From: Siphonodentalium dalli
Taxonomy: Eukaryota > Mollusca > Scaphopoda > Gadilida > Siphonodentaliidae
NCBI GenBank assembly: GCA_032622095.1
Contig: CP136067.1
Location: forward strand, 120,937,030-121,001,029
DNA length: 64,000 nucleotides
Reading direction: 5' to 3'
A program made the translations under genes and the position numbers. Each line of letters begins with the position of its first letter. The first letter of the stretch is position 1. The notes beneath the pieces are model-generated. The model was not told where the DNA came from, made no database searches, and saw only the letters and a list, made by a program, of their open reading frames with translations. This document shows positions 44,651-56,600 of the stretch, in pieces.

Positions 44651-45401
44651 ACCCTTATCACCCATGTTTATCTCACAATCAACACTGAGTACCCCAAAGC
44701 AAATCGAATATCATACTTATATTCTAATTAACGTAATCATAAAGTTCCGGCATTGACATACATGTAGACATCATTGCGCCATGCCTTACTTCATTGCGCG
44801 TGTCGATATTACACGTGTGTTTTACTAAGAAATATGAGGACGGTTTTATGGGCTAATTATATATGTAATAATTGTTTTTATGCTGATCGATGGGGGTTTC
44901 TTCGTTGTTTGTTATCACACTGGACGCAAATCTGGAGGGAATGAGATGCCATCGCGAAGTGTATAGGAAACTGCATGACGTCATTGAGGAGGCGCATATC
45001 ATGAATCTTCTCGAGAGTCTCAAATTATACCTTGTAGTCCATGAGCTGGTAGGACCCCTCGTGCACCTCCACTAGTTAACTTCTTTGGTGTTTTCATGTA
45101 CCCTAATATGTACTGGTAATATATAAGGAAAAATGATGTTAACACCAAATAGTGTGGGTCCTATTGTACCTACTGAGTCAAAGGTTATCCTTGCTCGGTT
45201 ACCATGCATTTTTCCCCGATTAGGTGGGGAAAACTGATATTCCATATGAGTGATGTCATGGTGATTGTATTTTCACAGGTGATTTGTCATTTTGTAGGTA
45301 TTTGAAAACTCAATCATCCACGCAAATAGAGATGTGACGTTTTCATTGATAACGTCACCAGAGGTCAAAAGGTCACGCAACGGCGATGAAAACAAATATA
45401 A
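44651..45401. other. Unassigned stretch
   Basis: Short frames only, one of 61 codons at 44890 without recognisable domains. No repeat matched. Confidence 0.3.
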
Positions 45402-46315
45402 TAGTCTGGGATCTGATATGGTACCTCTGCACCCCCGACCACGGGACTTAACTTCACCCCACTCATTTTCTTCTCTATTATGTCTCTCAACTTTTAAGCA
45501 ATGCTAACACGAAAAAAGGTGGCCGTGTACACATGAGACAAGATGGCGTTCAACATGGCCGTCGCTTTTAAGACGAGGCACTATAAGTCAGTTTGATGCA
45601 AATTATTAAGAGAAACAATTGACAAATGTATACAAATGTATATATTATTGTAAAGCTAAGACCTAATACTACATTTTAAGGCAACATTGGAACTTCACGT
45701 CCAAGATGGCCACCAAAATGGCCACCCGAAGTGGAAAATAGAACTATTTTTCACTAATATCTTGTAAATTAGTTCGGCTGTTTGGAACTGGTAGAGAATT
45801 TCGACTTATTTTTGTATTTTTCGTGTTAACTGATCATTGGAGCAATGAAATATGCCATTCTGGGTCCCAGTCCCTTCTGATCCCTCAAACATTTTATTAT
45901 ATAAATTTCACCAAAAATCACCATTGGGATTCTAGTCATTTTTCAACAAGAAATGAGCAGAGCTGTGAAATGTAAGTGATGCATACCATTACTTATGAAT
46001 ATTCCAACTCACTGGAACCAAAATTGTCACTTTACCTCAAAATGACCACCAACATGGCAGACAAATTATGGAAAATGCTAGATATTGCCCAGCTTGCTCT
46101 TCAATCGGTTACAAGTTGTGGTTCATGAATACAATCGACTAATATGCCTTCTATACATTGTATACTAACATTGATGATGCACATTGTTTAATTGTTACTA
46201 TGGACATTAAGACTGACATTACCAGAACTATTGGATTTTTCTCTCTCAAACTTGACATCAAAATCAGCAAAATAAACTTTTCAGTTTGGACCATTTTTCA
46301 AGTAACTTAGGTTAG
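45402..46315 (+). mobile_element. Solo left arm of foldback family A
   Basis: It starts AGTCTGGGATCTGATATGG (45402) and follows the full left arm of element A: CCCACTCATTTT, CAAGATGGC blocks, ATTAACTGATCATTGGAGCA, GGAACTGGT and AAACTTGACAT. It stops inside the AAATGGTCCA block at about 46315. TAGTCA-rich text and then a long minisatellite follow, with no right arm before element B. Confidence 0.8.
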
Positions 46316-46450
46316 TCATACGATTCTCAACAGGATGACTAACTTAGCTTAGTCAAAATAACTAGGCTGATGATAGTCATAACGACTAATAAATGGGCAA
46401 TTAGACTACAATTGTAATAGTCAAAATGACCAGCATTGAGTCATAATGAC
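46316..46450. repeat. TAGTCA/TGACTA-rich cluster
   Basis: At least eight TAGTCA or TGACTA words in 135 bases, in both orientations (TTAGTCAAAATAACTAGG, ATAGTCATAACGACTAAT). The window's first 60 bases have the same character, including AGTCAAAAATAACTAAG. Confidence 0.6.
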
Positions 46451-46879
46451 TAACATTTCTTAGTGACTCGGAAGGCGAAAATATAATTTGGCGGAAAGTT
46501 TGTGCAAATAATTCCAATACTCAACCAGATGATATATTATCCAGAATCAGAGACATAATTGAAAGCAGGACAATCTTTCAATCTATTCTCTATAACATAT
46601 TTCAATACTGGACTGCTGAGAAAAGTAGCAATAGTTTGTGGTATAGGTCTGTTTTACTGGTTCATTTTCCCGAGTTGTCTATGAAATAAGAACTTTTTAT
46701 CCAAATAATGAAGTCGTTGGTCTGGGAGTGAAGTGATGTTTTACATTTCATTATATCCTCCCATCACATTCGTTAAATTGTAGATCTAATCTAATTACGA
46801 TGAAATGGAAATAATTTTTTTTAGTAATGAGCCATGAATATTAACCATCATTTAGGGCAGTGTTACAATAATAGTTATT

Positions 46880-49800
46880 CTTTAAATTATATATCTGCTC
46901 AATGGAGACGTCCCATTTAAATTCTATATACGCCCAATGGAGACTTCCCCTTTAAATTATATATACGCCCAATGGAGACGTCCCCTTTAAATTCTATATA
47001 CGCCCAATGGAGATGTCATCTTTAAATTATATATACGCCCAATGGAGTCTTCCCCTTTAAATTCTATATACGCCCAATGGAGACGTCCTCTTTAAATTCC
47101 ATATACGCCCAATGGAGACTTCCCCTTTAAATTATATATACACCCAATGGAGACGTCCCCTTTAAATTCTATATACGCACAATGGAGACGTCCTCTTTAA
47201 ATTTTATATACGCTCAATGGAGACGTCCTGCGGCTTAAGTCTAGAAGGCCACCCCTTTAAATTATATATATACTCAATGGAGACATCCGCTTTAAATTCT
47301 ATGTACGCTCAATGGAGACGTCCTCTTTAAATTATATATATGCTCAATGGAGACGTCCCCTTTAAATTATATATACGCTCAATGGAGACATCCGCTTTAA
47401 ATTATATATATGTTCAACGGAGACGTCACTTTAGATTCTATATACGCTCAATGGAGATGTCCCCTTTAAATTATATATATGCTCAATGGAGACGTCCCAA
47501 ACTTCCGGCCTGACACTGTCTTCAGAGCGGGTCGCCAAGACGACGCGAGGCCTTCCTGCGGCTTAAGTCTAGAAGGCCACCCCTTTAAATTATATATATA
47601 CTCAATGGAGACATCCCCTTTATGTATATATACTCTCAATGGAGACATCCGCTTTAAATTCTATATATGCTCAATGGAGGCGTCCCCTTTAAATTATATA
47701 TACGCTCAATGGAGACATCCGCTTTAGATTCTATATACGCTCAATGGAGATGTCCCCTTTAAATTATATATACTCTCAATGGAGACATCCGCTTTAAATT
47801 CTATATATGCTCAATGGAGGCGTCCCCTTTAAATTATATATACGCTCAATGGAGACATCCACTTTAGATTCTATATACGCTCAATGGAGATGTCCCCTTT
47901 AAATTATATATATGCTCAATGGAGATGTCCTCTTTAAATTATATATATGCTCAATGGAGACGTCACTTTAGATTATATATACGCTCAATGGAGATGTCCC
48001 CTTTAAATTATATATATGCTCAATGGAGACGTTCCAAACTTCCGGCCTGACATTGTCTTCAGAGCGGGTCGCCAAGACGACGCGAGGCCGTCCTGCGGCT
48101 TAAGTCTAGAAGGCCACCCCTTTAAATTATATATATACTCAATGGAGACATCCCCTTTAAATTATATATATGCTCAATGGAGACGTCCCCTTTAAATTAT
48201 ATATATGCTCAATGGAGACATCCGCTTTAAATTCTATATATGCTCAATGGAGGCGTCCCCTTTAAATTATATATATGCTCAATGAAGACGTCCCAAACTT
48301 CCGGCCTGACACTCTCTTCAGAGCGGGTCGCCAAGACGACGCGAGGCCGTCCTGCGGCTTAAGTCTAGAAGGCCACCCCTTTAAATTATATATATGCTCA
48401 ATGGAGACGTTCCCTTTAAATTATATATATGCTCAATGGAGACATCCGCTTTAAATTATATGTATGCTCAATGGAGGCATCCCCTTTAAATTATATATAC
48501 GCTCAATGGAGACATCCGCTTTAAATTCTATATATGCTCAATGGAGGCGTCCCCTTTAAATTCTATATACGCTCAATGGAGATGCGTCCCTTTAAATTAT
48601 ATATATGCTCAATGGAGACGTCCCAAACTTCCGGCCTGACACAGTCTTCAGAGCGGGTCGCCAGGACGACGCGAGGCCGTCCTGTGGCTTAAGTCTAGAA
48701 GGCCACCCCTTTAAATTATATATATACTCAATGGAGACATCCGCTTTAAATTATATATATACTCGATGGAAACGTCCCCGTTAAATTCTATATACGCTCA
48801 ATGGGGACGTCCCCTTTAAATTATATAAATGCTCAATGGAGACGTCCTCTTTAATGTATGTATATACTCAATGGAGACATCCCCTTTAAATTATATATAC
48901 GCCCAATGGAGAAGTCACCTTTAGATTCTATATACACTCAATGAAGACGTCCCCTTTAAATTATATATACACACAATGTAGACGTCACTTTAGTTTGTAT
49001 ATACGCTTAATGGAGACGTCCCCTTTAAATTATATATATGCTCAATGGAGACGTCCTCTTTAATGTATGTATATACTCAATGGAGACATTCCCTTTAAAT
49101 TATATATACGCCCAATGGAGAAGTCACCTTTAGATTCTATATACGCTTAATGGAGACGTCCCCTTTAAATTCTATATACGCTTAATGAAGACGTCCTCTT
49201 TAAATTCTATATACGCTTAATGGAGACGTCCTCTTTAAATTGTATATACGCTTAACGAAGACGTCCCCTTTAAAATCTATATATGCTTAATGGAGACGTC
49301 CTCTTTAAATTTTATATACGCTTAATGAAGACGTCCTCTTTAAATTCTATATACGCTTAATGAAGACGTCCTCTTTAAATTATATATACGCTTAATGGAG
49401 ACGTCCTCTTTAAATACTATATATGCTTAACGAAGACGTCCCCTTTAAATTCTATATATGCTTAATGGAGACGTCCTCTTTAAATTCTATATACGCTTAA
49501 TGGAGACGTCCTCTTTAAATTATATATACGCTTAATGGAGATGTCCTCTTTAAATTATATATATGCTCAATGGAGACGTCCCCTTTAAATTATATATACG
49601 CTCAATGGAGATGCGTCCCTTTAAATTATATATACGCTCACTGCAGACATTCCCTTTAAATTATATATACGCTCACTGGAGACATTTCCTTTAAATTATA
49701 TATACGCTCACTGGGGACATCCGCTTTCAATTCTATATACGCCCAATGGAGAAGTCACCTTTAGATTATATATACACTCAATGAAGACGTCCCCTTTAAA

Positions 49801-49939
49801 TTATATATACGCTCAATGGAGGTGTCCCCTTTAAATTATATATATATGCTCAATGGAGACGTCCCCTTTAAATTATATATATGTTCAATGGAGACGTCAC
49901 TTTAGATTGTATATACGCTTAATGGAGACGTCCCCTTTG
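46880..49939. repeat. 35-bp minisatellite array with 85-bp inserts
   Basis: The unit is TTTAAATTATATATACGCTC plus AATGGAGACGTCCCC, 35 bp exactly where checked (46931 to 46966). By length there are roughly 75-80 units. Variants cluster: GCCCA near the left, GCTCA in the middle, GCTTA at 48990-49540. Four 85-bp GC-rich inserts interrupt it at 47499, 48036, 48295 and 48625, and a partial one at 47227. The flanks are unique DNA. This is not CRISPR: the units are contiguous and the genome is animal. Confidence 0.95.
47499..47583. repeat. 85-bp GC-rich insert in the minisatellite, copy 1
   Basis: AAACTTCCGGCCTGACACTG ... GTCGCCAAGACGACGCGAGG ... CGGCTTAAGTCTAGAAGGCC. Full copies follow at 48036-48120, 48295-48379 and 48625-48709, all exactly 85 bp. 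A 29-bp 3' part stands alone at 47227-47255. It always replaces the end of a unit after GACGTCC, so insert plus neighbouring units form a higher-order repeat. Confidence 0.92.
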
Positions 49940-51010
49940 ACGATTTGTTTCAAGCTTCATTTGTTGCAATACAGATTCCAGATAACGACGATTTTTTTCC
50001 ATGCTGTTCTGGGTACATGTGTCCACCTGTGTCGATATGCTATGCATACAATCATGTTGTAATAAACAGGAACCAAATCTCAGGGACGGGCAAGCCGCCA
50101 TACCACTCGAATCAACGGACATATTCAGAATTTAACCACAAAATTTAAAAAAAGCGATTATTTTAAAGAACATTTTTTCCCAAGACATTTAAATTGACTA
50201 AATAACGCAGACAGTGTTATATGTATCGTATCGGGGGTGGTATTGTTTCAGCCCTGTACAGACACATCTACTCAAAATACTATTACAGGTTGTAGTGGAT
50301 CATGCCATGAATCTCTACTCTGCCTACACCAATCATGGGATTTGAATATTTATCGCGAAATCGGCTCACAACTGTCGGCTAAATCATGTACTAGTAACAT
50401 GGAAACATTTCAACAGAAGTGGTTAATTCTGGAGACCACTAGCCTTTTCACAATAGTACCCACCTGTTAAATATATTCCATTTATCCGAGCAACCCGAAA
50501 ACAATAACTACATGTATCTTCCAATCCTCCAGAGTAACATATAATAATGTGGCGCACTGAGTGGGCGACTTAATTCAATCGACAAGAAAGACGAATATCT
50601 CAAATTTAAAAGTGTCAGATGTACCTGCCTATTGTTCTGACTTCCTTAAAATCGAGATTTGATTACTGTGCGACGCAAGAAAATTTACCACATGTCAACG
50701 TCAGTCAAGATTAAGACAATGTTATGAACAAATGATGAATTACAACACCATATATCTTGACGTTAATGGTACGTAAGTAGGCCATACACTAACAAGCACG
50801 ATGTCTGTCATCCTGTTGTCGTCTGGAACACATGTATGCATAAATGTAAGTGTGTTTGGTTATTGCCCCCCCCCCCACACGGTCCAATGACCATTTTTGA
50901 TTGTGTATGTACATCTTTATATAAAATGACCACATATTGTGCATTCCTCTTTGGGTAATAAACACTTTAAAACAAGAGCATCGTTAGGGCGTGGCAAAAT
51001 AAACCCTTGT
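49940..51010. other. Unassigned stretch with short poly-C
   Basis: C-run at about 50867-50876. No coding similarity recognised. Confidence 0.3.
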
Positions 51011-52888
51011 AGTCCAGGAGATATTGGTGCCCACAATGGCTGACAAATTTAGAAAAATCACCGAAATTCCCTAATTTTCACATCATTGGGCATTATTGTC
51101 GAGAAAACTCCACACATGCTGACAGTTGAGTTGGAAATACTGAGGTGAAGTAACTACCTTGCATCTGATGAAGGAATTTTTTTCCAAATCGAAGATGGCG
51201 GCCAAAATGGCGTCCGAAATTTGAAAACAAGCTTACATTCCTTTACTTTCTTACTATGGACGTTATTGTTACGCGAATTCTACCAACAATTACATGTTCA
51301 TATGGAACATTGATATGAAGTATTCACTTGAGTTTGGCCAACTCTCACAGTCAAGATGGCTGCCAAACTGGCGGCCATAAATTGAAAAGAAGTCGAAATG
51401 GTCACATACTAATTTCAAACTTTTTGTCATAATATCAATATGTTTGGATTGGACGAAACGGTACATAAGCCATCTATTAGTTCCAATGTAAGTCGTAGCC
51501 TTTTGGAAGGATGAAAACCCACAATAATCGCGGTGTGGCATTTCGAAATCCATTCTCTACTGAGCGCCCATAATGGTCGTAACCGTATATGGGTGCGCCG
51601 AAATGTCATATTATGACTTCCAAGAATCAAAACAACAGTTCCTAAGCGTATTCTGATTTGCCACATTCAGCATTATCTTGACCAGCATCCGTCTCTTCGT
51701 CACATTAATCTATCTCGCTCACACCGACATAGTTTTCTACACTTCTCGGTAGAAGGGTCCCACTAATCGGAATGTTTCAAACAACACATATGCCGGTGTC
51801 AAGCTCACGTGTTTGTCTCGAAAGCTGGGAATTCTTATCCTTATTCTTGGCGAGCTTCATTCGTGGTAGCTTATGGTATAATTCAGATGCTACATATGGG
51901 ATCTGAGCGTCATTTTGCGTGATAAATTAGAAAGGTATGCAGTTGATCTTTATACTAGCTTTCAGAAGGACCTCTCTATCTGCGTATTTTTCAGATTTGG
52001 TTACCTAATGTGGATAACAAAATGTACATCTGGTGATCTTCCCATCCAGCCACTTCTCAATATTTGGTTCTTCAATTCACATATTCACGTACTGACGTAG
52101 CCGGACAACTTCTGTATATGGCTTCGAATGTTGAAAGCCTAACATTTGGCGGATGCCTTTTTGCTAAGGCGTAGAAGACCATAGTGCATAAAATACACAC
52201 ACTTCTTGACTATGATCATAAGAACAGTCCTGGTGGCGTCCAGCAATCGCCTCACCGTACAGATCCAAGCAGATAATAACAATACACGCGGTACTAATTT
52301 GTGGGCATGTGTCATGATAGTGGAAATGAAATTGGACCATGACTACACCGCCCCCTTATTTTGGGTATGTTTTAGATTCAGACATGATTTCGTGTAGCTT
52401 TGCTTGCCTTGTATGATCAGATTGTATCTTCCAATCCGTTTGGAAGCCGTTCTTAATCAACTGGACCAGGCGTATACCATTGGCTACTACTATATAAGCC
52501 CCACCAGACTGGGATGTAGTCTTAAGGATGATAGGATAGGATAGGATAGGATATTTTATTTAAATATACACATATTAATGCATAATACATTTGACAAATA
52601 TTATGTTGTATATTCGAGGGGTGGCATAGTCAGGCTAGACTGTCTTACTGCCACCCCCTTAAAAATGAAAAGATGTTATGATAGGCGGTCATGATTTCTT
52701 GTACAATGCACGGCTATATAATTATGTATCACAAAATGGTTGTATTATATACATGGAGGGTATACGTCTAGATAAATTGTTTATTGGTTACACGATGGTT
52801 TGTCTCTGTCTTGTCAGTGGGTTGTTCCTTGAAAGTCGAGTAGGAATGTACTGAATGAGGTTGAGGATTGCGGTATAGGGGAAGTCAC

Positions 52889-53644
52889 TTATTGAGGAGC
52901 TACTACACAGTCGGGACATCTTTGATTGTTGCATTTAATTGTTGCAGCATATTTTTTAATGCAATCGGCATGTAAACGTCGTTTAAATGTGTGTCTGGAT
53001 TGGTATGATGTAAATTCGTTATCTAAGTTGTTCCATATGGTTGGAAAGGAATGAAATGGTAGTTGTTGGGACCAAGATGTTCTTGATTTTTTTTTAAATA
53101 GTGGGTGCTTTTGTCGGGTGGCTGGTCCTGTTTTCCGTTTGGAAAATATGTCGGTAAATGATTCTATTAAACGCATATGATACCAATCATGCATGAAAAC
53201 AGCCGCTTGTACTTTGTGGATGTCGTAGATTTTGAGTATATTTTCTTTTTTAAAGAGAGGTTCTGTGTGGCTTCTATATTTCTTATTACATATAACTCGT
53301 ATTGCGCGTTTTTGAAGCATGAAATTTTTTTGGACCGCAGGGACGTGTCCCCATATTTGAACAGCGTAGACTAAATGGCTTTGTATTAGAGCAAAATATA
53401 ATGTTTTAAGTGCGCTACCAGGAAAGAAGTGTTTAACTTTATTGATGTGGTATATGGCATTCACCATTTTTGAACAAACAGAGGACACGTGTTTTTTGAA
53501 AGTCAGGTTTTCATCTATATGGATTCCTAGGAATTTTGTGGAGGATTCGTGCTCAAGATTTCCTATCTTGTTTAGTTCCGTATTATTTAAGTAAACCTTT
53601 ATAAAGTTCCATTTGTCATCATTGTTCTCTGGGTGTATCAGCAT
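52889..53644 (-). pseudogene. LINE ORF2, C-terminal part
   Basis: Open frame of 251 codons covering the post-palm region: LGIHIDENLTFKKHVSSVCS, FALIQSHLVYAVQIWG, CNKKYRSHTEPLF and a Cys/His tail (CNNQRCPDCV). It continues the RT fragment upstream after a one-base shift at the T6 run 53653-53658 (A6 in the sense strand). Confidence 0.88.
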
Positions 53645-54480
53645 ATAGTTGCTTTTTTAGTATTGATCACTAACTTATTGCTACAGCACCAAGCAAATAT
53701 GTTGCGTAACTCATTATTCACATAACTTTCTACAAGGATGCCATTTGTTCCACCAGTTACTAGAGTCGTATCGTCCGCGTATGATAAGATATCCATTGTT
53801 GTCGAATTTGACATATCGTTAACGTAAATTAAGAAAATTATCGGTCCCAGAATTGATCCCTGGGGCACTCCACACGTCACTTCCGTCAATTTAGATTTGA
53901 TACCATTGAGTTCAACATATTGCCTTCTATTTTTCAGGTAGCTCTGAAACCATGAGTATGCTGTGCCTCGTATACCATAGTGATCTAGTTTATGAAGTAA
54001 AATATCGTGATTTATCGTGTCAAATGCTTTTGAGAGGTCGAGAAATAGAGCTAAAGTGGAATCTCTTGTCATTTTGTCATTATTTGAGACAACTTGATCG
54101 AGGAGGTGTAATACAGGATGGAAGGTTGAATGATTAGGGCGGAAGCCGTATTGGTGTTTATAAAGTATGTTTTGTTCATTTAAGAAGTCTAGTAATCGTT
54201 TATGCATTATTTTTTCGAGAAGTTTAGAGATAGCTGGAAGAATGCTGATAGGTCTGTAGTTGGAAATTTCATGAGTGGTATTATTTTTTGGGATCGGAAC
54301 TACTTTAGAAATTTTCATTTTGTCAGGGACTATTCCATGCTCTAAGGACAAGTTAAAAATATGCAATAATGCTGGGGCTATTTCCTCAATTGTTTCCTTG
54401 ATAAGTTTAGTTGATATACCATTGAAATCCCTTGATACTTTCCCTGTCATAGAGAAACATGTGAGGATGATTTCCTGCAT
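53638..54480 (-). pseudogene. LINE ORF2, reverse transcriptase part
   Basis: Open frame of 280 codons. DFNGISTKLIKE, KISKVVPIPKN, ISNYRPISILPAISKLLEKI, YGFRPNHST, LALFLDLSKAFDTINH, CGVPQGSILGPIIFLIYVND and the catalytic SYADDTTL are all present. These are the complete palm and fingers of a CR1/L2-type RT. The frame is joined to the endonuclease upstream by a one-base shift and to the C-terminus downstream by another. Confidence 0.9.
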
Positions 54481-54491
54481 AGAGTTCGGAA

Positions 54492-56024
54492 TTATTTTGA
54501 AATTGATGTCGTCTGGTCTGCGGTTATGGAGAAAATCTGTAAAATGAGAGTCTTTTCATGTTCATTGAGTTGGCTAGTTTCCCGCCCAATTTTTGAGAAA
54601 AAGTCATTGAACTTTTCCGATATGAGTTTGGAATTTTCAAGTTCTATTCCGTTTTCACTAAATGTCTTGGGGTTATTATTTGTGTTTCCATTCATCTTCA
54701 ATGCACCCTTAAGTATTTCCCATGTTTTCTTTAAGTTATTTTTATTTACTTCTAGAATATTTGTATAGTATATATTTTTACTCTTTCTGATTAGTTTACT
54801 ATATAAAGTACGATAACTCAAATATTTATTTACGTTCATTTCCGTGGGTTTATTTAATTTGCGTAGATATAGCTGGTTCTTAACAATACTTGACTTAATC
54901 AATCCGGATGTCATCCAAGGATTGCGTTTTATGAATTTTTTGGGTATATGTCGGCTTTTGATAGGGAAAGCTAGTTCATATGCATTCATATAGATATCTA
55001 AGAAGATTTCATATGCTTGGTCGACACTTCTACAAGATGTGACGGAGTCAAAGGTACACGATTTTAAAAGATTTTTGAATATAATTATGTTATCAGGACT
55101 AAAACTTCTTTGATTAGTGGTTGCTTCGTTATTATTGGTGCTGTTTTGTCTCTTTTGGTTAGATTCTGAATAAAATATGCCGAAGTGATCGGAAACATCG
55201 CATGTGATTATGCCAGATTTACAGTCGCCTTGTAGGTTATTGGTATATATATTATCGATGAGAGTTGCTGAATGATCAGTCATTCGGGTAGGTTTAGTAA
55301 TCCTTGGCACGAATCCTCTTGTGAAAATGTTATTTATGAAATCATTCGTTTTTGTATGCGAGTTGAAATTGAGTAGGTCAATATTAAAGTCTCCTGATAT
55401 ATATGATTTGTGGTTACAAATTTTTTCTAAAATATCGTCGAATTTTTTCAAAAATTGTTCAATGTTGGCCTTTGGTGCGGTATTTGGTCTGTAAACGCAG
55501 CCGATTATCCGAGAGTCATTTTTTCCTGGGTTAATTTCCACGAATATTGTTTCTATTACGTGTGGAATAAATTCACTAAGGTCGGGTCGATTTTTATAGT
55601 CAATGGAATCTTTTATGTAAAGGCATACACCACCTCTGCCATCATCGTCGTCAGCTCTGCACTTGAATTCCATAGGGTGATATCCCGGTATCTGAAAGTG
55701 CGATGCTTGTCTTATTTTAAATGTTTCAGTTAAAGCAATAACGTCGAATGAATTATTATTCGACTTTAAATCGCATAGGAGATTACACAAAGAATCGAAA
55801 TTTGCATTGATGCTTCGACAGTTGAGGCTGAATATTGAAAATTTTGTTTTTTTATTTGATTGATCTATAGTGTCTGATGGTGAAATGTATCCACATTCAT
55901 TGCAGGTATTAATAGCAGAATTTAAATTATCGTCATTTTCCTGTTCCGCTTCGTTCCATTTCATTGTAAAGTTATATTCATCAGAATCCCGAACCTCACT
56001 CAAATTTACGTTAGGTGTAGCCAT
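54492..56024 (-). pseudogene. LINE ORF2, endonuclease part
   Basis: Open frame of 510 codons. Apurinic-type endonuclease motifs: IFSLNCRSINANFDSL (Asn), VIALTETF (Glu), GCVYRPN, YISGDFNIDLL (Asp, Asn), TLIDNIYTN and CDVSDHFGIF (SDH). All catalytic positions are present. The frame then runs through the linker (KKFIKRNPWMTSGLI, TWEILKGALK). It ends out of frame after EHEK, where the A4 run read at 54553-54556 appears one base short. The RT frame resumes as DSHFTDFLHNRRPDDINFK. Confidence 0.9.
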
Positions 56025-56084
56025 GAGTTCCTATAATGGAATGAATGAAATGTATGCCCTCCGCTTCAGAATGAATTAAAGATG

Positions 56085-56600
56085 TAAGCATGAATATGTA
56101 TAGTCCGTTCATTGTTACTAGAGCTAACCGTAATATGAAATACATATTATTTTAATAATGTTTTGCATTAGATAGCTGATATGTCATACTCACGCTGGGT
56201 GGTGGTCGGTGTGGTTCAAGAAAGTACAATGCCATCAACACAAGGGTGAAATGTTCAACGCGAAGAACATCTAGAGGAATGATACTTTGATGAGATCTTG
56301 CATTCAGTTTAACCTACGTTGGGTACACCAAGTGATTACTTGGTAACATCACCATTCAAATCCATTGTCCTGCATGAGACATATTAACTACTATATTCTA
56401 AAGTTATATAGTATAGAGCTATATGATCATAAAGGTCACGTTCACCAACGTCCACATCCATTGCCGTCGAGACTATAAATTGTTCTTTAAACACACAGTG
56501 AAATAAATGCACCACAGTTCCTGACATTTTCTTGAATAATACCGCCCACATACTGACACTAACCCTGAGAGAGGATAACAACAACGCATACCTTCATTCC
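56085..56600. other. Loop of foldback B
   Basis: About 500 bases between the LINE 5' end and the point where right-arm pairing with the left arm begins. No coding frame of interest. Confidence 0.4.

Larger units (their letters stand above)
52529..56075 (-). mobile_element. CR1/L2-like LINE, near full length
   Basis: A single long ORF (endonuclease, RT, C-terminus) on the minus strand, broken by two one-base shifts. The 3' end is AATAAAATATCCTATCC with several ATCCT units, which read as AGGAT repeats at 52529-52552. TTAAGGATGAT next to the 3' end and TTAAAGATGTA at 56076 may be a decayed target duplication. It lies close to the symmetry centre of foldback B. No ORF1 is visible. Fragments of the family lie at 14110-14270 and 28330-28556. 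Confidence 0.88.

Noticed and set aside
46880-49939. Regular repeats with inserts that might suggest a CRISPR array
   Set aside because: Units are contiguous, the inserts are identical to each other and not unique spacers, and the genome is animal.
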